A DNA stretch of 35,737 nt from JAEUKQ01 sp964414755 (GCA_964414755.1 CAYPXH010000014.1:1-35737); one strand, 5' to 3'. Counted from the stretch's first letter, positions 25,533 to 34,020 are shown. Notes: generated by a model from the letters alone, not told the origin. Made by a program: numbers and translations.

Positions 25533-26273
25533 TTACGATATAGGACGCAAACAAACAATCTCTTTACCCAACATGCGTGGGGCCGATTGACTTTTTAAAG
25601 TACGAATTTCAGCAATTTTCTTCTCGATGGTTACCCGCCATGATTCGATATTTTGCATTTGCAAATAATCCTCAGATGTCCCATCGCTTAGAAAACCACG
25701 GTTTGTTTCAAGGTCTAACACCGACTGCCACTCCATGATCGCCTGATCATACAAACCAAACTGCTGATAAATATCTGCAAGATGCCGACGCACTTCTATT
25801 GCCCCAGGCTCCATCAATGATGCTTTACAGATATAAGTGAAAGCCTCCTCATATTTTTGTTGTTGATAGAGAATCCAGCCCATTGTATCAATAAAAGAAG
25901 CTTCATTTGGGTGGGCTTTGAGAACTTGTTCCATCAACTGAATTGCCTCGTCCAAACGTATTCCCTGTTCGCTCCACCCATAAGCCAAGTTGTTCATCGC
26001 AACAATATGACCATTCTGTGCTGCTAATTGGTACCAATACTCTGCTTGGTTGCGGTTTTGAGGTGTTCCTAGGGCAAAATCATACATGTAGCCAACCCGG
26101 AACTGGGCATCAACATCCCCCTGCTGCGCTGACACTAGGTACTCACGCAGGGCTGTAACATAATCACCACGTTTATATGCATCTTCGGCCTCTTCTTGCC
26201 CTGCGTGGCTTAAACTTGCCCCAAAGACCCAGAAAAAAATTATAGAGAAAAAAAGATATCTATTGCTTTTCAT
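25533..26273 (-). CDS. Secreted Sel1/TPR-repeat protein, first paralogue
   Basis: 246 residues. The signal peptide ends near LSHA|GQE. The mature start resembles YbgF/TPR units (AEDAYKRGDYVTALREYLVSAQQGDVDAQFRVGYMYDFALG), then AMNNLAYGWSEQGIRLDEAIQLMEQVL, IDTMGWILYQQQKYEEAFTYICKAS, and RRHLADIYQQFGLYDQAIMEWQSVL. The end is IVCLRPIS, matching the NCLQPIS of the third copy. AGGTGA precedes the ATG. It is the first gene of the leftward array and divergent from the acyl-AMP ligase of sphingolipid island B across 206 bases. No catalytic motif is visible. Confidence 0.88.
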   Translation of the reverse strand: MKSNRYLFFSIIFFWVFGASLSHAGQEEAEDAYKRGDYVTALREYLVSAQQGDVDAQFRVGYMYDFALGTPQNRNQAEYWYQLAAQNGHIVAMNNLAYGWSEQGIRLDEAIQLMEQVLKAHPNEASFIDTMGWILYQQQKYEEAFTYICKASLMEPGAIEVRRHLADIYQQFGLYDQAIMEWQSVLDLETNRGFLSDGTSEDYLQMQNIESWRVTIEKKIAEIRTLKSQSAPRMLGKEIVCLRPIS

Positions 26274-26359
26274 GAAACAATCACCTGACTAAAGAATAAC
26301 AGCCACTGTTATAATAGCCTAAAAGCAGCGCAATTGGAATAATTTTCCGCAAAGTTGGT

Positions 26360-26388
26360 TTGACAAAAAAAGCTGCTTGCCATAAGCT
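26360..26388 (+). promoter_or_regulatory. Possible promoter of the acyl-AMP ligase gene
   Basis: A consensus TTGACA at 26360-26365 is followed after 17 bases by TAAGCT at 26383-26388, a weak -10. It lies about 90 bases ahead of the ligase start, in the gap shared with the divergent Sel1 array. Confidence 0.35.
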
Positions 26389-26479
26389 GTCTCATTGTTT
26401 TTAGGCTTAGAGAATACTTGATGGACGGTAAATCAACAACAATAATTTATCGAATTATTATTGGTAATAATTATTTTCT

Positions 26480-28216
26480 TTGGATACTCCTGTGACTCTG
26501 CAACCAACCCCTACCCAAAATTCTTGCACATATCGTCAACCAAATTTTGTAAGTATTGCTGCCGCTTTAGACTACGCTGCGACCGGTAGCACTGGCTTTA
26601 ATTTTTATGATGGCCGTGGACAATTGTATCATGTCTTGACTTATCAAAAACTACACATGCTTGCAACCAACGTTGCACGCGGATTAATTGCCCAAAAATT
26701 GCCTGTCGGTTCAAGGGTTTTACTGATTGCTGACACTGTTCCAGAGTTTATGATTCTTTTTTTTGCATGCCAGTACGCCTCTCTAATCGCGGTACCGGTT
26801 ACCCTGCCGGTTGGTCTTGGCAGTAAAGAATCTTATACTGAAGGCTTAAGACGACAGTTGCAAGATTGTGGTGCTATTGTAGCGGCTGCCCCAAAAGAGT
26901 TGTTAGATTTTTTAACAGCTGCTTCAGCTGGACTAAACCTGAAGTTATTAGGGTCATTTCAGTCAATTATTGCCCTAGCTCAACCTCATGGCAATATAAG
27001 ACCATGGCATCAGGCAGATGATCCTTGCTATTTGCAATACTCATCTGGCAGCACCCGTTTCCCACGTGGCATTGATTTACGTCAATCAACCGTCATGTCC
27101 AACTTGCATGCGATTAGCAAATATGGTGTTCGCATGTGTGCTGAAGATCGAATAACCTCTTGGCTGCCATTATACCATGATATGGGTTTAGTTGGATGTA
27201 CCCTAACCCCGTTTGCTAACCAACTATCAGTTGATTTTATGGCAACACGCGATTTTGCCAAAAGGCCTATGTTGTGGCTGGAATTGGTTTCTAGGAATAA
27301 ATCAACCATTACCTACGGACCAAGTTTTGCATATAACCTTTGTGCCCGACGGGCGTCATCTACAATTCTTGATGACCTTAAACTTGATTTAACGTCTCTG
27401 CGTGTTGCTGGTATCGGCGCGGATATGATCCAAGCGAAGGTATTGAATGAATTCGCCCAGGTATTTGCTAGGTGTGGTTTCAATAAAACGGCTTTCTTAG
27501 CAAGCTATGGTATGGCAGAAGCAGCTTTAGCACTTACTTTTGCAAAATTAGGCACAGGTATCGAGACAGATTATGTTGATCGAGAGAAATTAGTGCGTAC
27601 TTCTGTTGCTGAAGCCGTTGATCACAAACACCCTAATTGTCAGGTCTTTGTTACATGTGGACACTTATTGCCGGGATACCAGATGGAAATACGTAGCGAG
27701 GATGGCCAGGTTTTAGGTGCGCGTCGGCAAGGAAAAATATATGTTAAAGGTCCAAGCATTATGAAGGGGTATTTTAATCAACCCGACGCAACCAGGGCTG
27801 TTCTTACCTCTGATGGTTGGTTGGACACAGGTGATTTGGGTTATAAACTAGCTTCAGAAGAAATCGTCATTACTGGACGTAGTAAAGACTTAATTATTAT
27901 CAATGGGCGCAATATTTGGCCGCAGGATATTGAATGGACGTTGGAAGAGCTACCAGAAATCCGCAAGGGAGATACTGCTGCGTTTGCCGTGAATAAAAAT
28001 GATGAAGAGAAAATTATTATTCTGATTGAATGCCGATTGAAGGAATCAACGCAACGACAAAAATTGGTTCAAGAGGCTGAGGCCGCTGTGCGACGCGCGC
28101 ATGGTGTAGAAACGCAGGTTGTTTTAGTACCAGTTCGTAGCTTGCCTTACACGTCATCGGGCAAATTAAGTCGTTCCAAGGCTAAAGCAGCGTATCTTAC
28201 CGGTCAATATTCATAG
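26480..28216 (+). CDS. aasR: Fatty acyl-AMP ligase / acyl-ACP synthetase of ceramide synthesis (AasR type)
   Basis: 578 residues from a TTG at 26480; a GTG at 26492 with a weak GGA upstream is an alternative. The adenylation core shows YLQYSSGSTRFPRGI (about residues 183-198), LPLYHDMGLVGCTLTPF, ASYGMAEAALALTF, and GDLGYKLASEEIVITGRSKDLIIINGRNIWPQDIEW. SGSTRxP and GRNIWPQDIE are characteristic of fatty acyl-AMP ligases, which load acyl carrier proteins, rather than acyl-CoA synthetases. The next gene (cerR type) begins five bases after the stop. In Caulobacter this role is AasR, charging AcpR for serine palmitoyltransferase. Chain-length preference cannot be read. Confidence 0.85.
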   Translation: MDTPVTLQPTPTQNSCTYRQPNFVSIAAALDYAATGSTGFNFYDGRGQLYHVLTYQKLHMLATNVARGLIAQKLPVGSRVLLIADTVPEFMILFFACQYASLIAVPVTLPVGLGSKESYTEGLRRQLQDCGAIVAAAPKELLDFLTAASAGLNLKLLGSFQSIIALAQPHGNIRPWHQADDPCYLQYSSGSTRFPRGIDLRQSTVMSNLHAISKYGVRMCAEDRITSWLPLYHDMGLVGCTLTPFANQLSVDFMATRDFAKRPMLWLELVSRNKSTITYGPSFAYNLCARRASSTILDDLKLDLTSLRVAGIGADMIQAKVLNEFAQVFARCGFNKTAFLASYGMAEAALALTFAKLGTGIETDYVDREKLVRTSVAEAVDHKHPNCQVFVTCGHLLPGYQMEIRSEDGQVLGARRQGKIYVKGPSIMKGYFNQPDATRAVLTSDGWLDTGDLGYKLASEEIVITGRSKDLIIINGRNIWPQDIEWTLEELPEIRKGDTAAFAVNKNDEEKIIILIECRLKESTQRQKLVQEAEAAVRRAHGVETQVVLVPVRSLPYTSSGKLSRSKAKAAYLTGQYS

Positions 28217-28220
28217 ATAA

Positions 28221-29168
28221 ATGCCTATGCAACAAAAGATTATTGCAATCACTGGCGGCACTGGTTTTATCGGTAGCCACCTTGTTCAACGCTTGGCACA
28301 AGATGGGTGGCACATTAGGCTTCTTTGCCGACGTTTCCCAATTCATCCCCTTTGGTATAATAGCAAATTTGAAGTTGTTATTGGTGACTTAACAGACCAT
28401 TGGGCATTGCATAAACTAATCGATAACAGCCAAGTGGTAATACATGCCGCAGGAATTGTAAAAGCGGCACAAGCCGATGATTTTTACAAAATTAATAGCA
28501 AGTTCACCGAGAATATCGCCAACATCGTTTTACAGCGAGCACCAAGCAGTCACTTTATTCTTATGTCTTCTCTAGCAGCACGTGAAGGTTTATCCATTTA
28601 TGGCCGAAGCAAAAAGGCGGCTGAAGATTGTTTACAAAACAAACAACTTAATTGCAGCGTTATTCGCGCCCCCGCGGTATATGGCGAGTTCGATCGGGAG
28701 GTGTTTCCAGTAATTAAATTGTTTAAGTATGGCTTTGGTTTTGCAGTAGGTAATCCACTTGCCAGATTCTCACTTATTCATGCTGCCGATTTAAGTGATT
28801 TTATTTGCTACCTTTCTCAGAAAAAAAGTGAAACATTCACCATATATGAACCACATGATGGTAAAACAACAGGATATAGCTGGACCGAGTTTCTTGAAGA
28901 ACTAGGACAAACACTTGGTAAAAAGCATTTTATCCGTATTAATTGTAATCGCTTTATGCTCAGATTTTATGGTTATCTTCAATCAGTCCGACAGATATTA
29001 ACACCCAATTTTGTGAACATTCTGGGTCATGGTAAGGTAGATGAAATCCTGCACCCCAACTGGGTCTGTAACACGAAATCGATGCCTAACGATTGGCACC
29101 CTTCCCTTAATCTTAACCAAGGGTTATCAAGAACCATTAAGGGTTATCAAATGGCAGGCTGGCTTTAA
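28221..29168 (+). CDS. cerR: NAD(P)-dependent epimerase/dehydratase-family reductase, ceramide reductase (CerR) type
   Basis: 315 residues of the extended short-chain dehydrogenase family. The dinucleotide-binding loop is TGGTGFIG (residues 11-18). The catalytic Ser is probably in LMSSLAA (Ser116/117), with Tyr127 and Lys131 in YGRSK. Family length is about 310-330. It is cotranscribed with the acyl-AMP ligase and converges on spt, 24 bases apart. In Caulobacter the equivalent gene between the ligase and spt reduces 3-keto-ceramide to dihydroceramide. The context is strong; by sequence alone the protein could be another sugar or lipid epimerase. Confidence 0.77.
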   Translation: MPMQQKIIAITGGTGFIGSHLVQRLAQDGWHIRLLCRRFPIHPLWYNSKFEVVIGDLTDHWALHKLIDNSQVVIHAAGIVKAAQADDFYKINSKFTENIANIVLQRAPSSHFILMSSLAAREGLSIYGRSKKAAEDCLQNKQLNCSVIRAPAVYGEFDREVFPVIKLFKYGFGFAVGNPLARFSLIHAADLSDFICYLSQKKSETFTIYEPHDGKTTGYSWTEFLEELGQTLGKKHFIRINCNRFMLRFYGYLQSVRQILTPNFVNILGHGKVDEILHPNWVCNTKSMPNDWHPSLNLNQGLSRTIKGYQMAGWL

Positions 29169-29192
29169 TTTCTGTAAACTTTTCAATCACAG

Positions 29193-30419
29193 TTAGGCAA
29201 CAGCAAATTTTTGCTGGGTTTGTACTGCAAAATAACCAACTTCTTCGGCGGTCTTTTTTAAGATATCAATCACTTTTTGCAGTTGCTGGCGTTCATGAGC
29301 ACTACATATACTGCAACGCAACAAAACTGTGCCCATTGGTGTCGCAGGTGGCATCACAATATTGGCATAAACACCATTTTTTAATAGATTCTGCCAAAAA
29401 AGAGTTCCAACTTCGACATTTGGTAAATAGATTGGAACAACTGGACTTTTGTTTTTACCCAACCTAAAACCAAGCTGTGCCAATTGATTATAAAAGAACT
29501 CAACATTTTGCCACAAGCGGTATCTTAGCTGAGGTTCCTGTTGAATAATTCTTAGCGCCGTCTTCACAGATGCAATGGTGGCTGGTGGCAGAGATGCGGT
29601 AAACATATATGGCCGGCATACGAGCCGAAGTAGATCAAATTCCGGTGAGTCTGAAACACAAAATCCGCCCACGGCTCCTAAACTTTTGCTAAATGTCCCC
29701 ACAATAAAATCAATATCGGCCTCAACGTTTTCTTCTTGGCACAAACCACGTCCAGTATGTCCTAAAACACCCATTGAATGGGCTTCATCAAGAACGATAT
29801 ACGCATTAGCGTATTTCTTTTTAACAGCCACAAAATCGGTTAAGGGTGCCTTGTCGCCAAGCATGCTATAGATTCCCTCAAGCACGATAATTTTGTTACC
29901 AGGTTTATCCTGCAGGGCGTTTAATCGACGATCTAAATCATTGGGATCATTATGGCGAAAACGAATAACCGTAGCCGTACCCAACTTTGCACCGTCATAT
30001 ATGCTGGCATGCGAATCAGCATCAAGTAACAGAAAATCGTCTGGTCCAGCTATTGTTGAAATAATTCCTAAATTCGCCTGATAACCAGTTGAAAAAACCA
30101 TGGCCTGTTTTTTACCATAAAAATCTGCCAAGTCTGACTCTAAACTGGTATGCTCGGCATAGCTACCGTTGGCAATCCGTGAACCGGTTGTCCCAGTTCC
30201 AGAGAGATAAGCGGTTTCCGCTGAAGCGGCCTGACAACGCGGATCGAATGTTAATCCCAAATAATTGTTGGTACCGATTAAAATAGTCTTACGTCCATTG
30301 ATAATGGCTTCAGTCGGCGACAGAAGTTTCTCCATTTTAATGCCAAAAGGGTCAACACCCAAAGACTTCATGTGCTCATATTGGCGACGAACATTTTGAA
30401 ACCGTGTTAATAAAGCCAT
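29193..30419 (-). CDS. spt: Serine palmitoyltransferase, alpha-oxoamine synthase family
   Basis: 408 residues. PLP enzyme features are complete: NNYLGLTFDP, GTGTTGSRIANGSYAEH, DADSHASIYDG, LDEAHSMGVLGHTGRG (Asp211, His214), and the Schiff-base Lys245 in GTFSKSLGAVGGF. It condenses serine with a fatty acyl thioester to 3-keto-sphingoid base, the committed step of sphingolipid synthesis. The family also contains AONS and KBL. A dedicated ACP gene 19 bases upstream and the acyl-AMP ligase and CerR-type reductase downstream favour Spt strongly. The protein appears soluble. Confidence 0.92.
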   Translation of the reverse strand: MALLTRFQNVRRQYEHMKSLGVDPFGIKMEKLLSPTEAIINGRKTILIGTNNYLGLTFDPRCQAASAETAYLSGTGTTGSRIANGSYAEHTSLESDLADFYGKKQAMVFSTGYQANLGIISTIAGPDDFLLLDADSHASIYDGAKLGTATVIRFRHNDPNDLDRRLNALQDKPGNKIIVLEGIYSMLGDKAPLTDFVAVKKKYANAYIVLDEAHSMGVLGHTGRGLCQEENVEADIDFIVGTFSKSLGAVGGFCVSDSPEFDLLRLVCRPYMFTASLPPATIASVKTALRIIQQEPQLRYRLWQNVEFFYNQLAQLGFRLGKNKSPVVPIYLPNVEVGTLFWQNLLKNGVYANIVMPPATPMGTVLLRCSICSAHERQQLQKVIDILKKTAEEVGYFAVQTQQKFAVA

Positions 30420-30438
30420 TTTTTATACCCTCTTTGCC

Positions 30439-30696
30439 TTATACCGAAGCAAGCTTCACAATTGTTGAGGTTAAATCACCTGCTGTTTTAATTTCTGACA
30501 TTAAGTTCATGGGTATTGAAACATTAAATTCCTGCTCCAAATCCATAATTAAATCCATTACAGTAAGCGAATCAAGGTTCAAATCCGAAGACAAATCGGT
30601 CTGCATACTGATATGGACTGTATCACCTGATTTATTATAGCGCTGCAATATAGCAATAACTTTTGGAAAAACCTGGCTTATCTGTAAAGTTGACAA
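30439..30696 (-). CDS. acpR: Acyl carrier protein dedicated to sphingolipid synthesis (AcpR type)
   Basis: 85 residues, with the carrier signature DLNLDSLTVMDLIMDLEQEF. The phosphopantetheine-accepting Ser is residue 43 in the DSL motif. It is acidic and helical, as expected. It lies 19 bases upstream of spt on the same strand. Neighbourhood and size match the AcpR of Caulobacter, which accepts the acyl group from AasR and hands it to Spt. The gap behind it (30697-30827) contains an inverted repeat. Confidence 0.9.
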   Translation of the reverse strand: MSTLQISQVFPKVIAILQRYNKSGDTVHISMQTDLSSDLNLDSLTVMDLIMDLEQEFNVSIPMNLMSEIKTAGDLTSTIVKLASV

Positions 30697-30757
30697 TTTT
30701 CTACCCTTAAAAACATTTTCATTTTACTTATAACAGGGATCGCACGACAGCAGAAAT

Positions 30758-30782
30758 AACAATTTGTAACAATTTATTACAA
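30758..30782. promoter_or_regulatory. Inverted and direct repeat upstream of acpR-spt
   Basis: TTGTAA (30764-30769) and TTACAA (30777-30782) form a perfect inverted repeat with a 7-base spacer. AACAATTT also occurs twice, at 30758 and 30769, 11 bases apart, about one helical turn. A possible -10 (TATAAG, minus strand, about 30728-30733) lies between this and the acpR start. Candidate operator only. Confidence 0.3.
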
Positions 30783-30827
30783 ACTTATGGCTTTATAACC
30801 AAAAATTATATTTGCTATTTAAAATCG

Positions 30828-31829
30828 TCAGCGAATCTTTGACTGTTGCCTATGTCGGGCTTGGTAATAACGCCATACAAAAACCGGTATTGCAAGAACA
30901 GGATACCGATAACACCACGCCGGAATGTTAATTTTTTGTCCCGTATGACGTTGCATTTTCCAAACAGCATAAGCGACCGCATCTTGGAAAGTAAAAAGGG
31001 CTTTAATAAGACGCATGAAATTTAAAAATTTCCCTGCTATCCGACGCCCTAACCATGTTAGGCGTGCATTGTACCGTTTAATTATCAACGACAAATAGCT
31101 GATGTTGTGGATAAAAGTTACCTCGGAGTTAGTGGTGGTATCAGTGATATTAAGATTAGCTGGTTTATTACCTAATATTGCGAGGGCAGTTTGCTGGTAA
31201 TAACGTTCTGATCTGCGATATAGCTCAATAATCCGCGCTGTTTTCTCAACACGAATTTCTGCCTTGTAGGTTTCTTGGAAAGCTCTAACCCAAATATCAT
31301 GAGGGGTAAAGTGGCTGCCCAAAAGTGGGACTGTCTGACAGATCATCGTTGTCACAGCCTGTGATAATATTTGAACAATTGAAGGCCGATCATGTTCATG
31401 ATGCAGAAAAACTAGCCGCACAGGCTGTGAAAACCTTGCCCAAATTGCTGGCTGCAAACTGCTGCCTGAAGCACCCTTGCGGAATTGATCAATACTTATA
31501 AGCGCATATTTTGCCTGCCGAACCTTTTCTTCATCATTGGTCTGCACATAATATACATTTGGTGGCAATAGCCAATTCAAAACGCTTTTTAAAATTGATT
31601 GATTATCCTGCCGATAGCTGGGTACGATGACATAAAAATCAAAAAGCTGATCATCTTTTAGCAGCATTTGTTGTTCAAAATTCCACAAACAAGACCCATA
31701 AAATAAAACTGCGATTGCAGCAGGGTGTCGACAGCGCAACATATCAACAAAAGTATTTACAGTTTCAGGGTATGGTTTGGCAATTTCATCTTGTATTAGT
31801 TGATGTAAAGATGGGTGGGTTGCCGACAT
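30828..31829 (-). CDS. TAM41-like nucleotidyltransferase, candidate ceramide-phosphate or phosphatidate cytidylyltransferase
   Basis: 333 residues from the ATG at 31829, with GAGG seven bases upstream; an in-frame TTG at 31844 is less likely. The N-terminal third resembles the TAM41 (mitochondrial CDP-diacylglycerol synthase) pattern: FYGSCLW (43-49, a GS loop), DDQLFDFYVIV (59-69, metal-binding Asp candidates), NVYYV (91-95), KYALIS (107-112), and WARFSQPVRLVF (130-141). The C-terminal part is helical and basic. It lies eight bases from the lipid kinase and belongs to the leftward CDP-AP-kinase-this gene run. By position it resembles Caulobacter cpgC. The proposed role, activating ceramide-1-phosphate with CTP, is inference. 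Confidence 0.55.
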   Translation of the reverse strand: MSATHPSLHQLIQDEIAKPYPETVNTFVDMLRCRHPAAIAVLFYGSCLWNFEQQMLLKDDQLFDFYVIVPSYRQDNQSILKSVLNWLLPPNVYYVQTNDEEKVRQAKYALISIDQFRKGASGSSLQPAIWARFSQPVRLVFLHHEHDRPSIVQILSQAVTTMICQTVPLLGSHFTPHDIWVRAFQETYKAEIRVEKTARIIELYRRSERYYQQTALAILGNKPANLNITDTTTNSEVTFIHNISYLSLIIKRYNARLTWLGRRIAGKFLNFMRLIKALFTFQDAVAYAVWKMQRHTGQKINIPAWCYRYPVLAIPVFVWRYYQARHRQQSKIR

Positions 31830-31837
31830 AACGACCT

Positions 31838-32836
31838 CTAACAAACAACAAAATTAAATTTCGGCGTTGTCGTGAATCGCAGTGGTTGATCAATTGAATC
31901 TGGCATGTCCTCTCCATCCAAAAAACCGGTGCTATTAAAATTAATTCCTAAATTGCTGGCCGTTCCACTACAATAACCATGATTGATCATCCAGGATGAA
32001 GGTCTCCCTAGTAGCAACAAGGGTATAGCTTTGAAAAACTGGTATGGTGGGTAACTAACTGATAAATAACGAATTGCCGATTGCTCTTGACCCCAAAATA
32101 CCTTTAAACCCAAAGGCAGCTTACTTAAGGTTGTTGCCAGAAATAATAAATAATCCTGCTCTTTAATCATCTGCTGATCAAGTTCGATGACCCCTCGGTA
32201 GCCTTGATATAGACCAAAATTATCTGCCTTGACATTGTTTTTACAGCCAAATTGGTTTCGAAAAGCACTATAGACGCTTTTTACAAGTGGTAAAAGTATC
32301 GATAGAATACCGCGCATTTTCTGCACACGTAATTGTTGCCTGCTTAAATCTGTTGCCCGAGCAAATGCACCTGTTCCAAAAAAGAACCCTATTTGAGGTT
32401 TGGGGAAAGAAGGATGCTCAATAACCATCGCCGGTTTTGATAAAATTGTTGTTTGCTCTATCCCAAATTGCATTATTTTGTCTAGAAGATGCTCTAATGA
32501 TATTCTAATGCCAAGCTCATGAGCGATAAGATTCGTCGTACCGCCCCGGATAAGACCAAATATAGGAAATTTAATGTTTAATCGGTACTGCCAAAGCAGG
32601 GTTAAAATACGATGGATGGTCCCATCGCCGCCATTAATAAACAAAAAATCTGGCATGTTATGCACCAGTTTCTTTAGAGCATCTTCTAATTGCTGAAGAT
32701 TGGAAGGAACATAATGTTGTACATTAGGATAACGGCGCATGGCCTGCTTTATACCATTCAACAGAGGTGATGAATGATTGAGCCAGCTTCTAGGGTTGCT
32801 AATAACAGCAACCGCGGGGGTTATTGGGAAAGCCAA
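31838..32836 (-). CDS. cpgB: Diacylglycerol kinase-fold lipid kinase, ceramide kinase (CpgB) type
   Basis: 332 residues from a TTG at 32836. The nucleotide-binding motif of the DAGK catalytic fold is FINGGDGTIHRIL (GGDGT at 69-73), preceded by VISNPRS (normally NP.SG) and followed by FGLIRGGTTNLIAHELGI and a late DGE (in GFLDGEDMP). Such enzymes phosphorylate diacylglycerol, sphingosine or ceramide. Caulobacter CpgB is a ceramide kinase with this fold in a neighbouring position, between the CDP-alcohol transferase and a third gene before spt. Here the order is the same. Its first 16 bases overlap the upstream gene, so translation is likely coupled. Substrate is inferred from context. Confidence 0.7.
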   Translation of the reverse strand: MAFPITPAVAVISNPRSWLNHSSPLLNGIKQAMRRYPNVQHYVPSNLQQLEDALKKLVHNMPDFLFINGGDGTIHRILTLLWQYRLNIKFPIFGLIRGGTTNLIAHELGIRISLEHLLDKIMQFGIEQTTILSKPAMVIEHPSFPKPQIGFFFGTGAFARATDLSRQQLRVQKMRGILSILLPLVKSVYSAFRNQFGCKNNVKADNFGLYQGYRGVIELDQQMIKEQDYLLFLATTLSKLPLGLKVFWGQEQSAIRYLSVSYPPYQFFKAIPLLLLGRPSSWMINHGYCSGTASNLGINFNSTGFLDGEDMPDSIDQPLRFTTTPKFNFVVC

Positions 32837-34020
32837 GATACCAAATTACCATTCTTTCTTTTGTATTGAAGGGCTTGGAAAAGCTGTACAATATGAAAAA
32901 GAAGAGACACAACCGTCCAAATACCTACAACAGTTAATCCCCACCCAGGAAATCCCAATATAATAGCAATCGTAAGAATCACAAGGTTTGGATTTCGCCT
33001 GGCGGTTATAAGACGGAATAAGGTATCGATACGCCGCCATACATGAATATGCATCCCATAAACCCGCGAAAAATAACCTTCAATAAGCCTTTGAACAATA
33101 TAGCCAATTAAGATAATACCCAATAAATAATCAGGATTGAACATATCAAATTCATAAGGGCTTGTCTGAAGAACACCATACCACCACGCCCACCACCAGA
33201 ATGGTGGATGAACAAGATCGGTTCCATGATCGAGAACATTTCCAAGTGTTGACGACGTTAAGGTAACACGGGCCAATTTGCCATCAACCGTATCAAGTAA
33301 TGTCATAACCCAAGCAGCAATTAATCCCCAAGCAAAACAACTCTTATAAAACAGCCAGGTTGCCAGAAGCATGAGAACAAAACCTATGATTGTAACCATA
33401 TTAGGGCTTAGCCTTAGAAAGGCAGCTAACCTTGTTAAAGGTAAAGCGATAGGCGGCCAGACATACTTGGTAATAATATCCGTGACCCCCTTGTAAGAAC
33501 CATCAAACATAACTTTTTCAATATCACGTTGATTTGTATTGATAATATTGAAAACATAGGGTTTGTACCTCTTGCGTAGCTTTGCATGATAGCTGCCTGC
33601 CAAGTCCCCTGCCTCGCAAACAGATATTTCTAGTTTTTTTGCAGAGAAAACAAGATTCTCTGGGCTATCCCCCCAAAGCGCAGTAATGTTGTTTACAGAA
33701 ATTTTTTGAAATAATCCGGCAATAATTCGTCCTTCAGTTTTGTGATTAACTAAAACTGTATCTGGCTTGGCAGAAAGGTTACGTACCGTTACCTCATCTA
33801 CAATATAAGAACCATGGACTACAAAAATTTTGCTTGGCACAACAGGCAAATTACCAAGCACTTGGGGTAATTCGTTCGGAGTTGCGACCTGAAAAACATA
33901 ATGATAGCCAAGAGTTTTCTTAAAAATTCTTTGCCACCGGTCTGATGGGGTCTGTTGCCAGACCTTAATAGCACTATGACCAATAATAACGGCTACAGCG
34001 GTAGGTTGAGATAAATTCAT
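32821..34020 (-). CDS. CDP-alcohol phosphatidyltransferase with an N-terminal nucleotidyltransferase-like domain
   Basis: 399 residues. The C-terminal half (about 185-390) has several membrane helices and the complete CDP-alcohol transferase motif D-x2-DG-x2-AR-x8-G-x3-D-x3-D: Asp243, Asp246, Gly247, Ala250, Arg251, Gly260, Asp264, Asp268. The N-terminal 170 residues resemble the domain fused in archaeal IPCT-DIPPS proteins. The junction SYKGVTDIITKYVWPPIALPLTRL...LSPNMVT is typical of those fusions. The usual LSAGxGxR nucleotide loop is absent, so the N-domain may not be catalytic. It probably transfers a phosphate-alcohol between a CDP donor and a lipid head group. By gene order it matches the first gene of the Caulobacter cpgABC set. 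Confidence 0.75.
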   Translation of the reverse strand: MNLSQPTAVAVIIGHSAIKVWQQTPSDRWQRIFKKTLGYHYVFQVATPNELPQVLGNLPVVPSKIFVVHGSYIVDEVTVRNLSAKPDTVLVNHKTEGRIIAGLFQKISVNNITALWGDSPENLVFSAKKLEISVCEAGDLAGSYHAKLRKRYKPYVFNIINTNQRDIEKVMFDGSYKGVTDIITKYVWPPIALPLTRLAAFLRLSPNMVTIIGFVLMLLATWLFYKSCFAWGLIAAWVMTLLDTVDGKLARVTLTSSTLGNVLDHGTDLVHPPFWWWAWWYGVLQTSPYEFDMFNPDYLLGIILIGYIVQRLIEGYFSRVYGMHIHVWRRIDTLFRLITARRNPNLVILTIAIILGFPGWGLTVVGIWTVVSLLFHIVQLFQALQYKRKNGNLVSWLSQ

